DNA of 64,000 nt from Fictibacillus arsenicus (lineage in GTDB: Bacteria; Bacillota; Bacilli; Bacillales; Fictibacillaceae): contig NZ_MQMF01000002.1 in assembly GCF_001999465.1 (NCBI RefSeq), forward strand, positions 1,178,001 through 1,242,000. The letters run 5' to 3'. Numbering within the stretch: the stretch's first letter is position 1; each line of letters begins with the position of its first letter. Positions 35,310 through 44,272 of this stretch are shown one piece after another. Below the pieces are notes generated by a model, which saw only the letters and a list, made by a program, of their open reading frames with translations, was not told the DNA's origin and did no database searches. A program made the position numbers and the translations under genes.

Positions 35310-35744
35310 GTGAGTGAAGTTATAATTCGAGAAGCACGTTATGAGGACAGCTACGAACTTTCTTTATTAATGGGTGAGCTTGGTTATCCCACTGCTCCTG
35401 AAGAAATGACTGAGCGTTTAGAAACGCTGCTTCCAAACGAAGCATATGCTTGTTTTGTTGCTTGCATAAACGATCAGGTTATTGGCATGATCGGTCTGAC
35501 AAAAGGTATCTACTTTGAGAAAAATGGCTGTTACGCCAGGATTTCTGCTCTTATTGTAAGTGAAGAATTCAGAGGCAACGGCATCGGCAAACAGCTTGTC
35601 CGCTATGGAGAAGAATGGGCTAAAGAACAAGGAGCAACTGCAATCTTGCTGAATAGCGGAAAACAAAGGACCGATACTCATGAGTTTTACCGGAGTTTAG
35701 ATTATGATGATACAGGACTTCGTTTTATTAAAGTGATGCTTTAA
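35310..35744 (+). CDS. GNAT family N-acetyltransferase
   Basis: A 144-residue acetyl-CoA-dependent acetyltransferase. The CoA-binding motif is ISALIVSEEFRGNGIGKQLV (R-G-N-G-I-G), followed by a C-terminal EFYRSLDYDDTGLRF. I chose GTG 35310, seven bases after GAGGGG; ATG 35280 overlaps the upstream stop and lacks a ribosome site. The acceptor substrate is unknown. It is in an operon with the YhzD-like gene. Confidence 0.8.
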   Translation: MSEVIIREARYEDSYELSLLMGELGYPTAPEEMTERLETLLPNEAYACFVACINDQVIGMIGLTKGIYFEKNGCYARISALIVSEEFRGNGIGKQLVRYGEEWAKEQGATAILLNSGKQRTDTHEFYRSLDYDDTGLRFIKVML

Positions 35745-35965
35745 AGTGGTTAATTTCCGTTCCAGGTTGCTTCGCTTTCCGCGGGGCGTGCGGTGAGCCC
35801 CTTACCGCTTTGCGCCATTAAAGGTCTCACCTGACCTCTTCATGGAAGACCCTTGCTTCTGCGTCTACGAGAAAATGCTACCGATGTGAGCTTCCTCGTC
35901 GCATGCCTAGCTAGAAGCTTCTCATGTGGTAGGAACGCACCTTACACTCCAATCAACTTGCTAAA
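35745..35965 (+). repeat. GC-rich interspersed element, copy R3
   Basis: About 220 bp starting at the acetyltransferase stop codon. The left end AGTGGTTAATTTCCGTTCC leads into CGCTTTCCGCGGGGCGTGCG and GTGAGCC; the right end is GCACCTTACACTCCAATCA. The middle carries about 80 bp not shared with R5. Confidence 0.88.
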
Positions 35966-36004
35966 GAAGTAAATACAAAAACAACAAACTTTTAGAAATA
36001 AAAC

Positions 36005-36041
36005 AAAAAAACCGAGTGCTGGATCGTGGCACCCGGTTTTC
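36005..36041 (-). terminator. Terminator of dhaS
   Basis: AACCGAGTGC / GCACCCGGTT arms, T run on the minus strand. Confidence 0.8.
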
Positions 36042-36084
36042 CTATATTCCGATCATTTTATTGACCCCGTAATGTCTATGTTGT

Positions 36085-37569
36085 CTATTTAAGGTTTACC
36101 CACACGCTCTTCACTTCAGTGTAATTGTTCAAAGCATATGATCCCATCTCACGGCCGATACCAGATTGCTTGTATCCTCCGAATGGTGATGCAGCATCAA
36201 ATGCATTATAGCAGTTCACCCAAACTGTACCTGCACGAAGTTTGTTAGATACATAGTGAGCTGTTTTTAAATTCTCTGTCCATAGTCCTGCAGCAAGACC
36301 ATACTCAGAATCGTTCGCACGAGCGATAACATCATCCAAGTCATCAAACGGCATCGCCGCAACAACTGGTCCAAAGATTTCTTCTTTTGCGATCGTCATC
36401 TTATCATCAACGTCAGCAAAAATCGTAGGCTCTACGAAATATCCTTTATCAAAAGGAACAGATCCTCCTGAAAGAAGCTCAGCACCCTCATCTTTACCTT
36501 TTTGGATATAGCTTAGTACTCGGTTATGCTGTTCTTGGGAAACTAGAGGTCCCATTGTCGTTTCTGGATCAAGTCCAGGTCCCTGCTTGATCTTTTTAGC
36601 ATGTGACACAAGGTCAGCTACTACGTTATCAAACGATTTCTTCTGGATATATAGACGAGATCCCGCACAGCAAACTTGTCCTTGGTTGAACATGATTCCG
36701 CTTAACGCACCAGGAACTGCACGGCTCATATCAGCATCCGGCAAGATGATGTTCGGCGACTTACCGCCAAGCTCTAATGTAACACGCTTCAATGAGTTAG
36801 AAGCATTGCGCATAATCAGCTTACCAACTTCAGTTGATCCAGTAAATGCGATCTTGTCCACATTTGGATGGTCAACTAGAGCTGCTCCAGTTTCACCAGC
36901 ACCTGTTACAACGTTAAGCACGCCTTCAGGGAAACCAGCTTCTTGAGCTAATTTAGCAAGGTATAATGCAGAAAGAGGCGTTTGCTCTGCAGGCTTTAAT
37001 ACAACTGTACATCCAGTCGCAAGAGCTGCTCCAAGCTTCCAAGCCGCCATTAATAATGGGAAGTTCCAAGGAATGATTTGTCCAACTACACCTAGTGCTT
37101 CATGGCGTGTATAGTTGAAAAAGCTTCCTGCAACAGGAATCGTCTGTCCAACAATCTTTGTTGACCATCCTGCATAATAACGGAAATGCTCGATCGCCAG
37201 CGGAACATCAGCGTTCATTGTTTCACCGATAGGCTTACCGTTGTCCAATGTATCAAGCTGTGCTAATTCTTCTTTATTCTCTTCCATTAAATCAGCTAGT
37301 TTGTAAATTAAGTAACTGCGCTTTGATGCTGGCATCTTAGACCAGTATCCAGTTTCGAATGCTGCTCTAGCAGCTTTCACTGCCTTATCGATGTCTTCTG
37401 GTCCACCTTCTGAAACCACTGCAAGTACATCGCCAGTTGAAGGGTTTAATGTTTCAAATGTTTTTCCGCTTGCTGAGGAGACCCATTCTCCATTAATAAA
37501 ATGTTTTTTCGTTCCGTTCAGGAACTCGGCCACCTTTGGTTTTAATTGCAGGTCTAATGTTTTTTCCAT
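36085..37569 (-). CDS. dhaS: NAD-dependent aldehyde dehydrogenase (DhaS-like)
   Basis: A 494-residue [16 protein letters not shown] and FTGSTEVGK bind NAD; general base Glu 266 in LELGGKSP; nucleophile Cys 300 in GQVCCAGSR. The length and C-terminus ([18 protein letters not shown]) fit B. subtilis DhaS (495). It oxidises aldehydes to acids in the cytosol; the physiological substrate is not known. GGAGG precedes the ATG. Monocistronic; the other ALDH in this window (49558) belongs to a different subfamily. Confidence 0.85.
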   Translation of the reverse strand: MEKTLDLQLKPKVAEFLNGTKKHFINGEWVSSASGKTFETLNPSTGDVLAVVSEGGPEDIDKAVKAARAAFETGYWSKMPASKRSYLIYKLADLMEENKEELAQLDTLDNGKPIGETMNADVPLAIEHFRYYAGWSTKIVGQTIPVAGSFFNYTRHEALGVVGQIIPWNFPLLMAAWKLGAALATGCTVVLKPAEQTPLSALYLAKLAQEAGFPEGVLNVVTGAGETGAALVDHPNVDKIAFTGSTEVGKLIMRNASNSLKRVTLELGGKSPNIILPDADMSRAVPGALSGIMFNQGQVCCAGSRLYIQKKSFDNVVADLVSHAKKIKQGPGLDPETTMGPLVSQEQHNRVLSYIQKGKDEGAELLSGGSVPFDKGYFVEPTIFADVDDKMTIAKEEIFGPVVAAMPFDDLDDVIARANDSEYGLAAGLWTENLKTAHYVSNKLRAGTVWVNCYNAFDAASPFGGYKQSGIGREMGSYALNNYTEVKSVWVNLK

Positions 37570-37760
37570 TTGAATCCTCCCTTTACAAAGTGAATCTTAC
37601 GTAAATAATATTCGGCACGATTCATGAAAACCCTTTCATTTTCTACAATTGTAATAAAAATGAAACGTTTTTGACTAAATTCGGCAATGGGATGTCGTAA
37701 AATTAGAGTTATTGTTGAAGGATAAGGGCTCGGTCATGAGGGGTGAATATCCTCATGGCG
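37570..37760. other. Upstream region of dhaS
   Basis: About 190 bp; no gene seen. It should hold the dhaS promoter. ATTGTAATAAAAATG and similar AT-rich stretches are present, but no convincing -35/-10 pair was fixed. Confidence 0.4.
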
Positions 37761-37870
37761 AGCATAAATCTTCCCGAACGCGCATAATTCCTCCTGAGCG
37801 CGCATAAATCTTCCCGAGCGCGCATAAATCCTCCCGAACGCGCATAAATCCTCCCGAACGCGCATAAATC
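37761..37870. repeat. 20-bp tandem intergenic array D (unit CGCATAAATCCTCCCGAACG)
   Basis: Five contiguous 20-bp units (37761, 37781, 37801, 37821, 37841) plus a half unit at 37861. Units 4 and 5 are identical; the others differ by one to three bases. The step is exactly 20 bp and, unlike the other arrays, the whole unit is conserved. Confidence 0.9.
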
Positions 37871-37892
37871 CCTAAATATGCCTTCCTGTATA

Positions 37893-37942
37893 CAAAAAAG
37901 AACCCTCTCTGGACACTAGCATCCATAAAAGGCTCTCTTTTT
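37893..37942 (-). terminator. Terminator of yhaX
   Basis: Imperfect long hairpin with AAAAAGA / TCTTTTT outer arms downstream of yhaX. Confidence 0.6.
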
Positions 37943-37952
37943 TATTAACTCG

Positions 37953-38804
37953 TTATCTTTTCAGCGTCTGGAATCGCATTTGCTTTCGGAATACCTCTTT
38001 TATCATGTACGGAACGCCTAGCTGATCGTTCGTGCGTGTGATCCACTTCGCTTTCTTCTTTACTTCATCAGGCGCATTCGCCATCGCCACACCTAACCCT
38101 GCAAACTCAATCATATCCATATCATTGTAAGAGTCACCGATCGCTACCATTTCATTAGGTGCGATTCCGAGCTTTTCGCCTAAGAACCGCAGCGCATTTC
38201 CTTTTGTTACTTTTTTCGCTGTGATTTCCAAATTGCATTTTGTCGAAGAGGAATACTCAAAGTCTGGCATTTGTTCTTTTAAATACTTGATAGCTGACTC
38301 GCATTCTTTTTCATCAAAAAACTGAACATCCATCTTAGGCGGTGAAACTTCTTGTGATAATACGTAATCTCCGAGGTTCTCAGTAAAAGAAACAGGATAG
38401 AATAGAGGATCGCCTGTGCTTAGCGTTAATTTTGCGACAAGCTGGCTCTTTTGCTTCAGCTGATTTCCGATTGAAAAACGCTCATGAACAACTCTCATAT
38501 GGCATTCGTAGTTCTCGAGAATATCTACAATTCTGTAGGTATCCTCTACTGACAACCGGTTTTCCTGAAGCGGTTCGTCAAGAGATGAAGCAATGAAACC
38601 GCCGTTGTGGCTGATAAGGTAATTATCGATCTTAAGTGCCTTTGCTATCTTTTGTGTTGATGGAAAGCTCCTGCCCGAAGCGAGTGTGACATAGACCCCT
38701 TTTTGCTGCACATAATCAATGGCTTCTTTCGTTTCTTTATCGATACGGAAATTGCTTCGCAGTAGGGTTCCGTCGATGTCAATCGCCAGTAAACGGTATA
38801 CCAT
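37953..38804 (-). CDS. yhaX: HAD-superfamily phosphatase YhaX (Cof type)
   Basis: A 283-residue Cof-type IIB HAD hydrolase: nucleophile motif DIDGTLLRS (Asp 8, Asp 10), SGR in TLASGRSF, Lys in KGNALRFL, and GDSYNDMDM. Such enzymes dephosphorylate sugar phosphates or FMN-like substrates. The ATG at 38804 is preceded by GGGGGAG; the longer frame to 38870 is rejected. The length and location before yheA fit B. subtilis YhaX. Confidence 0.82.
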   Translation of the reverse strand: MVYRLLAIDIDGTLLRSNFRIDKETKEAIDYVQQKGVYVTLASGRSFPSTQKIAKALKIDNYLISHNGGFIASSLDEPLQENRLSVEDTYRIVDILENYECHMRVVHERFSIGNQLKQKSQLVAKLTLSTGDPLFYPVSFTENLGDYVLSQEVSPPKMDVQFFDEKECESAIKYLKEQMPDFEYSSSTKCNLEITAKKVTKGNALRFLGEKLGIAPNEMVAIGDSYNDMDMIEFAGLGVAMANAPDEVKKKAKWITRTNDQLGVPYMIKEVFRKQMRFQTLKR

Positions 38805-38910
38805 GTTGCTCCCCCCATTTCGCGAAAATAAAGTATAAGAACTCGAGTTAAGTCTATGACCATTAAACATGCTTTAGAACGCTGACAAGCCTAGAAACTT
38901 ATACACAAAC

Positions 38911-38943
38911 AAAAACCCCTGTTTCAGTTAAGAAACAGGGGTT
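38911..38943 (-). terminator. Terminator of yheBA
   Basis: Perfect 12-bp stem AACCCCTGTTTC / GAAACAGGGGTT with a T run on the minus strand. Confidence 0.88.
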
Positions 38944-38957
38944 CAGTGTATGAGCAA

Positions 38958-39326
38958 TTATTGCTGTTGTCCATCTTCTTCAACCATTGGACCATAAAGC
39001 TCTTCCAAAGGTTTTGTAATGACTTTATTTAGGTCATTAATGATCGTGCTCATGCGCTGTTCAGCTGCCATAAGCTTTGAGATTGTTTCGTTCTGCTGAA
39101 CGTCAGCAAATAGTTTTTGAGCTTCTTCAATCTCTTCTTGCGTAACTTCTTGACCGCTCATTTGCTTCTGCTGAAGACTTACTTGAATATCACGGAATTT
39201 GCCAAATAGTTCTTTTGTTTCCGGATTATTATTAACTTCATCATAGCTATTTTTTAAAGCTTGGAAGTCTTCGCTGTTTCTTAATGCTTTTTCTAGATCG
39301 TATGCAACATCATATACGTTTGCCAT
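38958..39326 (-). CDS. yheA: YheA, YlbF/YmcA-like family protein
   Basis: A 122-residue helical protein; YDVAYDLEKALRNSEDF, LQQKQMSGQEVTQEE and AEQRMS...KPLEELYG match YheA, a relative of YlbF and YmcA. Those relatives affect RNase Y and biofilm or competence; YheA's own role is unclear. The ATG at 39326 has GGGAGGT nine bases upstream. It is downstream of yheB in the same orientation with a 50-bp gap. Confidence 0.88.
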   Translation of the reverse strand: MANVYDVAYDLEKALRNSEDFQALKNSYDEVNNNPETKELFGKFRDIQVSLQQKQMSGQEVTQEEIEEAQKLFADVQQNETISKLMAAEQRMSTIINDLNKVITKPLEELYGPMVEEDGQQQ

Positions 39327-39376
39327 TGGTATAATACCTCCCATGAATTAAAGTACGGTACCCACTATAACAGACT

Positions 39377-40513
39377 CTACAAAAATAGTACAAGGATAGC
39401 CTGAAACAGACCAATAATTCCGCCTAAAAGCGCCCCGAGCCATGTAATCATTTTCAGTTCGCTCTTAGCGATCGAGATGATGATCTCCTCTAATCGTTCA
39501 AGCGAAAAAGCTTCAACTTGTTCTTCCACAATTTTAGCCAGGTGCATCTTTTCAAGAAGTACGTCAAGTCTTGCTGCAAAAAGATCAAGTCCTGCCGCAA
39601 CCGCTTTTGGCGTCAGTTCATCGATTAGCCAGTTTTCGAATGTTTCTGCCAAAGTACTGAGAGGAGTGTTTAAATACTCTTCGATCGGCAGTCTTTCCGT
39701 AATTTCTTTTGCCAGTCCTGCCGTAATGTCCGGCATGTTCAACAGCGCAACAGCTTCTCCCATTCTTTTTTCCATAAAACCGCGGTATTCTTCCTGAAGC
39801 AGTTTAAGCAATGTCTCACGAGTATTTTCATGTTTTAAAAATTTCATAAGTTCTGGCTGTACCTTTTCAGCAATACTCACGTTTCCGAAAAACATAGAAA
39901 CCATGTTGACAAGCATGCCCTTATCCATTAGAAATGCGTCAATACCACTCGCTAAAGCCTTTCTGCCTTCTGTACTCTCTAAATAGAGTACACCTCTATT
40001 TAATAGCCAGTCCACAACTTCAGGAAGCTTTTCCTCACCTGCTGCCACAAACTTTTCAGGCAGCACATCCTTCATTTCTTTGCTGTCCGATTCCTCGAGC
40101 ATTTTTTTCATTCTGTTCGCTAGCCAGGTTTCAGTCGTTGTTTGGATACGGCTATGAACATCTTCAACGCCAAAGTCTTTTTTCAGCAGTTCTTGTATCG
40201 TAATGTCACTCTGTAAAAAGCGTTTAACCTCACCTTGAACGAGTTCAGTCATCTCTTTACGGAAGCCCGTGTCATTGATTTTCGTCTGCACACCCTCAGC
40301 TGTCAGAAGATGCTTCGTAACTGTTTCTCCTAACTGAACAGCTAACTGATGCCTCCTTTTCGGAATGAGTCCAGGAGTAAAAGGCACTTTGAATTTACCA
40401 ATATATAACGTATTAAATGGCCGGAATAACATTTTGATGGCAATCAAATTTGTTAAACCGCCAATAAATGCTCCGACAACGACCATGATCGACAATGTAA
40501 GCCACATATTCAT
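39377..40513 (-). CDS. yheB: YheB, DUF445 family membrane protein
   Basis: A 378-residue protein with terminal hydrophobic segments (about 5-25 and 358-377) and a helical middle. LTNLIAIKMLFRPF and PFTPGLIPKRR are the DUF445 hallmark. The function is unknown; B. subtilis YheB is 377 residues and spore-associated (recalled). The start has GGAGAG six bases upstream. Confidence 0.88.
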   Translation of the reverse strand: MNMWLTLSIMVVVGAFIGGLTNLIAIKMLFRPFNTLYIGKFKVPFTPGLIPKRRHQLAVQLGETVTKHLLTAEGVQTKINDTGFRKEMTELVQGEVKRFLQSDITIQELLKKDFGVEDVHSRIQTTTETWLANRMKKMLEESDSKEMKDVLPEKFVAAGEEKLPEVVDWLLNRGVLYLESTEGRKALASGIDAFLMDKGMLVNMVSMFFGNVSIAEKVQPELMKFLKHENTRETLLKLLQEEYRGFMEKRMGEAVALLNMPDITAGLAKEITERLPIEEYLNTPLSTLAETFENWLIDELTPKAVAAGLDLFAARLDVLLEKMHLAKIVEEQVEAFSLERLEEIIISIAKSELKMITWLGALLGGIIGLFQAILVLFL

Positions 40514-40585
40514 ATCATTCTCTCCATTACTGCTTAATCTATCTTCTAAGTATACGCCATTATAAAAGCTGCAAGCAATTTGGAC

Positions 40586-41293
40586 CTAAGGCTTACTCTG
40601 ATCACCACTGTCCGGAAGCAGATCTACATAATAAAAGCGATCTTCACCGGTATACATATCTTTTGCAAGCCGGTATTCACCTAACTTATACGCAATAGGA
40701 AAAGAAAAGTTTGGTCCGTTAAACACAAATGTATGAAACTCTCCATTTTCTCCGCATATATCAAGTTCTGACGGATAATCATTTATAAAATGTTCATCGA
40801 TCACTTTTCCAGAAAAGGATGAATCTATTTTAAATGTATCTACACAGCAAACTACCGTTTTAAAACCATTTTCCACAAATTCATTTATCAGCTTTTTCGT
40901 CTCTTCTCCCCAAATAGGAAAAACAGGGGTTAGTCCTGTTCCTTCAAGCATCTTTTCACGATAGTCTTTAACATCCTCTAAAAAAATATCACCGAACATA
41001 ATATAAGAAATGCCATCTGCTATTATTCCATCAACCGCTTCTTCCATTCTCTGCTGATAGATTTCATTCGGGCAATCACGCGGTATCCAAACTTTTCTTA
41101 GCGGGATGTCTAAGGATTCTGCTTGAGCTTCCAAAAGTCTGTTCCGTACGCCATGCATCGTTGTCCTGTCATAGTCTTCTGTTAACGTGGTCAGCAGCGA
41201 ATCAACCTCCCACTCACCGGATCTCTGCAATCTATATAAGGCTAAAACAGAGTCTTTACCCCCGCTGAACGAAACAACAATTTTTTTCTTCAT
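40586..41293 (-). CDS. PP-loop ATPase, Dph6/ATP_bind_4 family
   Basis: A 235-residue protein with the N-terminal PP-loop SFSGGKDSVLAL and the family motifs MHGV near 50, GDIFLEDVKDYRE near 100 and GENGEFHTFVFNGP near 195. In eukaryotes Dph6 amidates diphthine; bacteria lack diphthamide, so this homologue's substrate is unknown. It is 9 bp downstream of the NodB deacetylase on the same strand. The ATG at 41293 has a GGGGGG site. Confidence 0.82.
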   Translation of the reverse strand: MKKKIVVSFSGGKDSVLALYRLQRSGEWEVDSLLTTLTEDYDRTTMHGVRNRLLEAQAESLDIPLRKVWIPRDCPNEIYQQRMEEAVDGIIADGISYIMFGDIFLEDVKDYREKMLEGTGLTPVFPIWGEETKKLINEFVENGFKTVVCCVDTFKIDSSFSGKVIDEHFINDYPSELDICGENGEFHTFVFNGPNFSFPIAYKLGEYRLAKDMYTGEDRFYYVDLLPDSGDQSKP

Positions 41294-41314
41294 AGATCCC
41301 CCCACCTTTTTTTA

Positions 41315-41923
41315 TTATTTTAAAGGAGGCACCTCGAACGAATAGCCTTCCGCTTTCAGTTCTGTTATTAGTTCATCTAGAATTTTTACCGTTTGCTTGA
41401 GTTCATGAAGCAGAATGACTGAACCATCCTCAGCATGATTAAGGATGTTATGAACGATATGAACCGGATTTTCTTTATGCTCCCAATCCAATCCCGCTAC
41501 TTCCCATAAAAACGGTGTAACATCTAACTCCTTCAGAACCTCAAGTGTATCTTCATTAAACTGGCCGTATGGCGGACGAAAATATTTCATCTGCTGACCG
41601 GTTAATTGTTCAATATGTCGTTTATTAGATTTGATATCATGAAGCTGTTCCTTATAGCTGAGTCTCGTCAAATCTCTATGCCTGAGGGAATGGCCGCCTA
41701 TTATGTGGCCATCATCTAACACCCTCTTCCACGGACGGTGTTTGTGCAGCAATCGGGATTGCCAGAAGAACATCGCTTTTACTTCATGCTTCTTTAAAAT
41801 ATCTAAAATCAGAACCAATACTGAAGAAGGTCCATCATCGAAAGTCAGAATCAGAGATTTTGATGAACGATCATCCCAGTCTCGTTTATTCGTCCATATT
41901 TCTTTATTCTCCCAGTCGTACAC
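41315..41923 (-). CDS. Polysaccharide deacetylase (NodB domain), no signal peptide
   Basis: A 202-residue NodB-fold enzyme: TFDDGPSS (catalytic base and metal Asp), GHSLRHRDL (metal His pair), RPPYGQFNEDT, and ILLHE near the end. It would remove N-acetyl groups from peptidoglycan or a related polymer, yet no signal peptide or membrane helix is present. The only upstream in-frame start is GTG 41923, with no ribosome site of its own. The strong AGGAGG further upstream serves a short ORF (41904-41963) that overlaps this start in another frame. An in-frame ATG at 41959 is closed by TGA after five codons. The 5' end may be altered, or translation may be coupled. Confidence 0.8.
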   Translation of the reverse strand: MYDWENKEIWTNKRDWDDRSSKSLILTFDDGPSSVLVLILDILKKHEVKAMFFWQSRLLHKHRPWKRVLDDGHIIGGHSLRHRDLTRLSYKEQLHDIKSNKRHIEQLTGQQMKYFRPPYGQFNEDTLEVLKELDVTPFLWEVAGLDWEHKENPVHIVHNILNHAEDGSVILLHELKQTVKILDELITELKAEGYSFEVPPLK

Positions 41924-41963
41924 GACCGTTGATGATGTTACTCACGGGCATTTTTTCATCCAT
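41904..41963 (-). CDS. Candidate 19-residue upstream ORF overlapping the deacetylase start
   Basis: An ATG four bases after AGGAGG (41963) opens MDEKMPVSNIINGRVRLGE and a stop inside the deacetylase reading region; the deacetylase GTG lies within it. It could drive translation by coupling, or be a relic of a 5' frameshift. Confidence 0.3.
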   Translation of the reverse strand: MDEKMPVSNIINGRVRLGE

Positions 41964-42054
41964 CTCTCCTCCTGTTCTTTCAATTCGGTTTTTGAATACA
42001 GCATAACATTGCTATAATAATAACAAGCTTTTCCTTGAAAGGATATGAAATAGG

Positions 42055-42936
42055 ATGCTCAATAAATTAAAGAATCACTATAAAGAAACGTTAACTACTG
42101 ACCTTTCAAATCAATCGGGGTATATGTGGTTCACTACACATACTGGAGAACCGTTTGGTATAAAACAAGCTGCCCTTTCTGATTCAGAAGTACAGCTGCT
42201 GCAAAGCATGTTTGATAGATATGAGAATGAAACAATTCATAGGTACACACCTTCACAGTTAAAGTGGAAGAAAATCCTTTCAGGTGAAAACAACGTAAAT
42301 GAACAAGAATTCTATCGTTTTATTCATTTCTTCAGCAAGCAGCCTATTCATGATCACACTTCTTTTTCAGAGGCTGTCAGCGGACTTTTTCCTGAAGAAG
42401 CTGTCCTGCTTTTAAATGAAGACAACAAAAGTGGCGTAATTATTGAAACGTCTAAACAAGAATTTAATGACACACCATATGAAGCTTTGAAAGATACATT
42501 GTCTACAGATTTTTATAATGATCTATCAATTTACATTGGTTTATTTCAAACCGATAGAGCGGTGGCAAAAGAAATCTATGATCGTGAAAAAAATGACTTT
42601 TTAAGTGTTCAAGGGTACTTGCAACCTAAAGCAGTTTATACAATTGCCGATCTTTTACCTCTGATGCTGCTTCACAACGCGAGTCCCGAAACAAAAAAAA
42701 CATTAACAGGACTGCTGGCTGAATGGATGGAAGAAGACAGAGAAACCCTTAATACAATCAAAGTTTTTGTAGAATGCAACATGAATATCTCTCTTGCAGC
42801 GAAGAAACTTTACATTCACCGCAACAGCCTTCAGTATCGAGTTGATAAGTTCTTTGATCGAACAGGTATCGATGTGAAACAGTTTAAGAATGCCCTTTCT
42901 GTATATATGGCAATATTGTCATTGGAGCAGTTATAA
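42055..42936 (+). CDS. PucR/CdaR-type helix-turn-helix protein
   Basis: A 293-residue protein whose last 60 residues form the PucR C-terminal HTH: VFVECNMNISLAAKKLYIHRNSLQYRVDKF. The N-terminal 220 residues lack a recognisable sugar-diacid or GAF domain. It is likely a transcription activator; its target and ligand are unknown. TATAAT lies at 42013-42018 with an imperfect -35. The ribosome site is weak (AAAGGA 12 bases from the ATG). It is divergent from the deacetylase gene. Confidence 0.75.
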   Translation: MLNKLKNHYKETLTTDLSNQSGYMWFTTHTGEPFGIKQAALSDSEVQLLQSMFDRYENETIHRYTPSQLKWKKILSGENNVNEQEFYRFIHFFSKQPIHDHTSFSEAVSGLFPEEAVLLLNEDNKSGVIIETSKQEFNDTPYEALKDTLSTDFYNDLSIYIGLFQTDRAVAKEIYDREKNDFLSVQGYLQPKAVYTIADLLPLMLLHNASPETKKTLTGLLAEWMEEDRETLNTIKVFVECNMNISLAAKKLYIHRNSLQYRVDKFFDRTGIDVKQFKNALSVYMAILSLEQL

Positions 42937-42951
42937 ATGATATATAATCCT

Positions 42952-42993
42952 GAGGCTGACTCAAAAGTATAAAAACTTTTGAAATCATGCCTC
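42952..42993 (+). terminator. Terminator of the PucR-type gene
   Basis: GAGGC / GCCTC outer and TCAAAAGT / ACTTTTGA inner arms, followed by a T-rich stretch. Confidence 0.65.
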
Positions 42994-43005
42994 TATTTAT
43001 TTAAA

Positions 43006-43164
43006 CCTATTTAGATAACGTCCATTATTATAAGATAGTAGGTTATCTAATAAACTCGATTAGATAGCTAAATTTGGACAATATTATTTATTTTTTATTT
43101 TGTTAAAAATAAAAAATTAGGGGCTGCCAAAAGTAAGTTTAACTTACTTTTGGGACAGCCCCTT
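43006..43164. repeat. Interspersed terminator-bearing element, copy 2
   Basis: 43059-43164 is 106 bp long and matches 8633-8738 except at five positions. The hairpin GGGGCTGCCAAAAGTAAG...CTTACTTTTGG...CAGCCCC is followed on the plus strand by TTTTTTT. Similarity extends weakly to 43006 with an insertion relative to copy 1. Confidence 0.88.
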
Positions 43165-43249
43165 TTTTTACAAATAAAGGAATATCCATATCCTTCTAGA
43201 ATTCTTAAAACTATTAAAGAGATAGAAGAATTTGGGGGATAAAAATTTT

Positions 43250-44272
43250 ATGAAATATATAAAACAGCCCTATTTTTTATGCGGTTTTTTGATCTTACTG
43301 GCCATCCTAATCGGAAGCTTTATTTTTTCTGCTATAAAAGAACCTAGTACCCCATCTCAAATTTTATATGATGATAGCGGCAATATTATCGATAAAGCAC
43401 CTTTTAAACCGAATGATAAATACCCGCTTGGTTCAGATCAAGACGGAAATAATTATCTGCACGTCTTGGTAGAAGGAGCGAAATACACATTAGGGCTTGT
43501 CATACTAGTTACTTTAGGAAGGATGCTATTGTCTGTCATTGGTGCATTTATTCTGCTAGCCGTCCCAGATTTTTTTAAAAAAGTATTGAGCCATTTATGT
43601 AATATTTTTTACTTTGCTCCACTATCTATCTTTGCTTATTTATTAATAGCACCAGTTCTCATTGTATTTAGCTGGAGCTACTCTGATCTCACACAATTTA
43701 CTGTGACCATGATCGTATTAATCTGCCTAACTCTCCCTATTTTGTCTTTACAAATCGCTAATGAGATTTCAATTTTAGCGAAGGAGGAATATATTCAAAA
43801 CGCACACCTCTTAGGAGGCGGGATGGTTCATATTTTTTTCAGACATATCCTTCCTTGTCTTTCTCCTAAATTGTTGCTTCTTACAGTACAACAAGCTGGG
43901 CAGACTCTGTCTATCATTGCCCATCTAGCATTTTTGAAAATTTTCATCGGTGGTTTTCATGAAATTACCTATACTGCAACAGGTCCTTCCAACTCTGAAA
44001 TTACTTATATGAGAACTTTTTCAGATTCACATGAATGGGGCGGATTAATTGTTCAAAACTGGCCGGCTTATTATGCAGCACCCGTTTTGGTAATAGCTCC
44101 TGTTTGCTGCTTTGTCATTTGTATTATCGCTATTAACCTAATGGTTTCCGGGATTGAAAGAGCTGATCAAAATTCTTACAAAAAGATAAAAAGAACAAAA
44201 ACATTAATCGTACCAGAAGCAAAAACTCCTTCTTTTGTTCCATTAAAAGATAGAGGAGTGAATGCATCATGA
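43250..44272 (+). CDS. ABC permease, OppC/DppC-like, orphan
   Basis: A 340-residue membrane protein with about six helices. The extracytoplasmic linker after helix 1 contains FKPNDKYPLGSDQDGNN, typical of OppC-type permeases (PLGTDxxGRD). The coupling (EAA) loop is EEYIQNAHLLGGGMVHIFFRHILP. The ATG at 43250 follows GGGGG by 11 bases. It overlaps the next permease gene by 4 bp. No binding protein or ATPase lies near, so it must share these or be non-functional alone. AT-rich. Confidence 0.78.
   Translation: MKYIKQPYFLCGFLILLAILIGSFIFSAIKEPSTPSQILYDDSGNIIDKAPFKPNDKYPLGSDQDGNNYLHVLVEGAKYTLGLVILVTLGRMLLSVIGAFILLAVPDFFKKVLSHLCNIFYFAPLSIFAYLLIAPVLIVFSWSYSDLTQFTVTMIVLICLTLPILSLQIANEISILAKEEYIQNAHLLGGGMVHIFFRHILPCLSPKLLLLTVQQAGQTLSIIAHLAFLKIFIGGFHEITYTATGPSNSEITYMRTFSDSHEWGGLIVQNWPAYYAAPVLVIAPVCCFVICIIAINLMVSGIERADQNSYKKIKRTKTLIVPEAKTPSFVPLKDRGVNAS

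Noticed and set aside
37761-37870. A CRISPR array
   Set aside because: Units of 20 bp are contiguous with no unique spacers, and no cas genes are near.
41945-41959. In-frame TGA in front of the deacetylase read as selenocysteine
   Set aside because: No SECIS-like hairpin follows, and Bacillaceae generally lack selenocysteine insertion; a start-site change or coupling is simpler.
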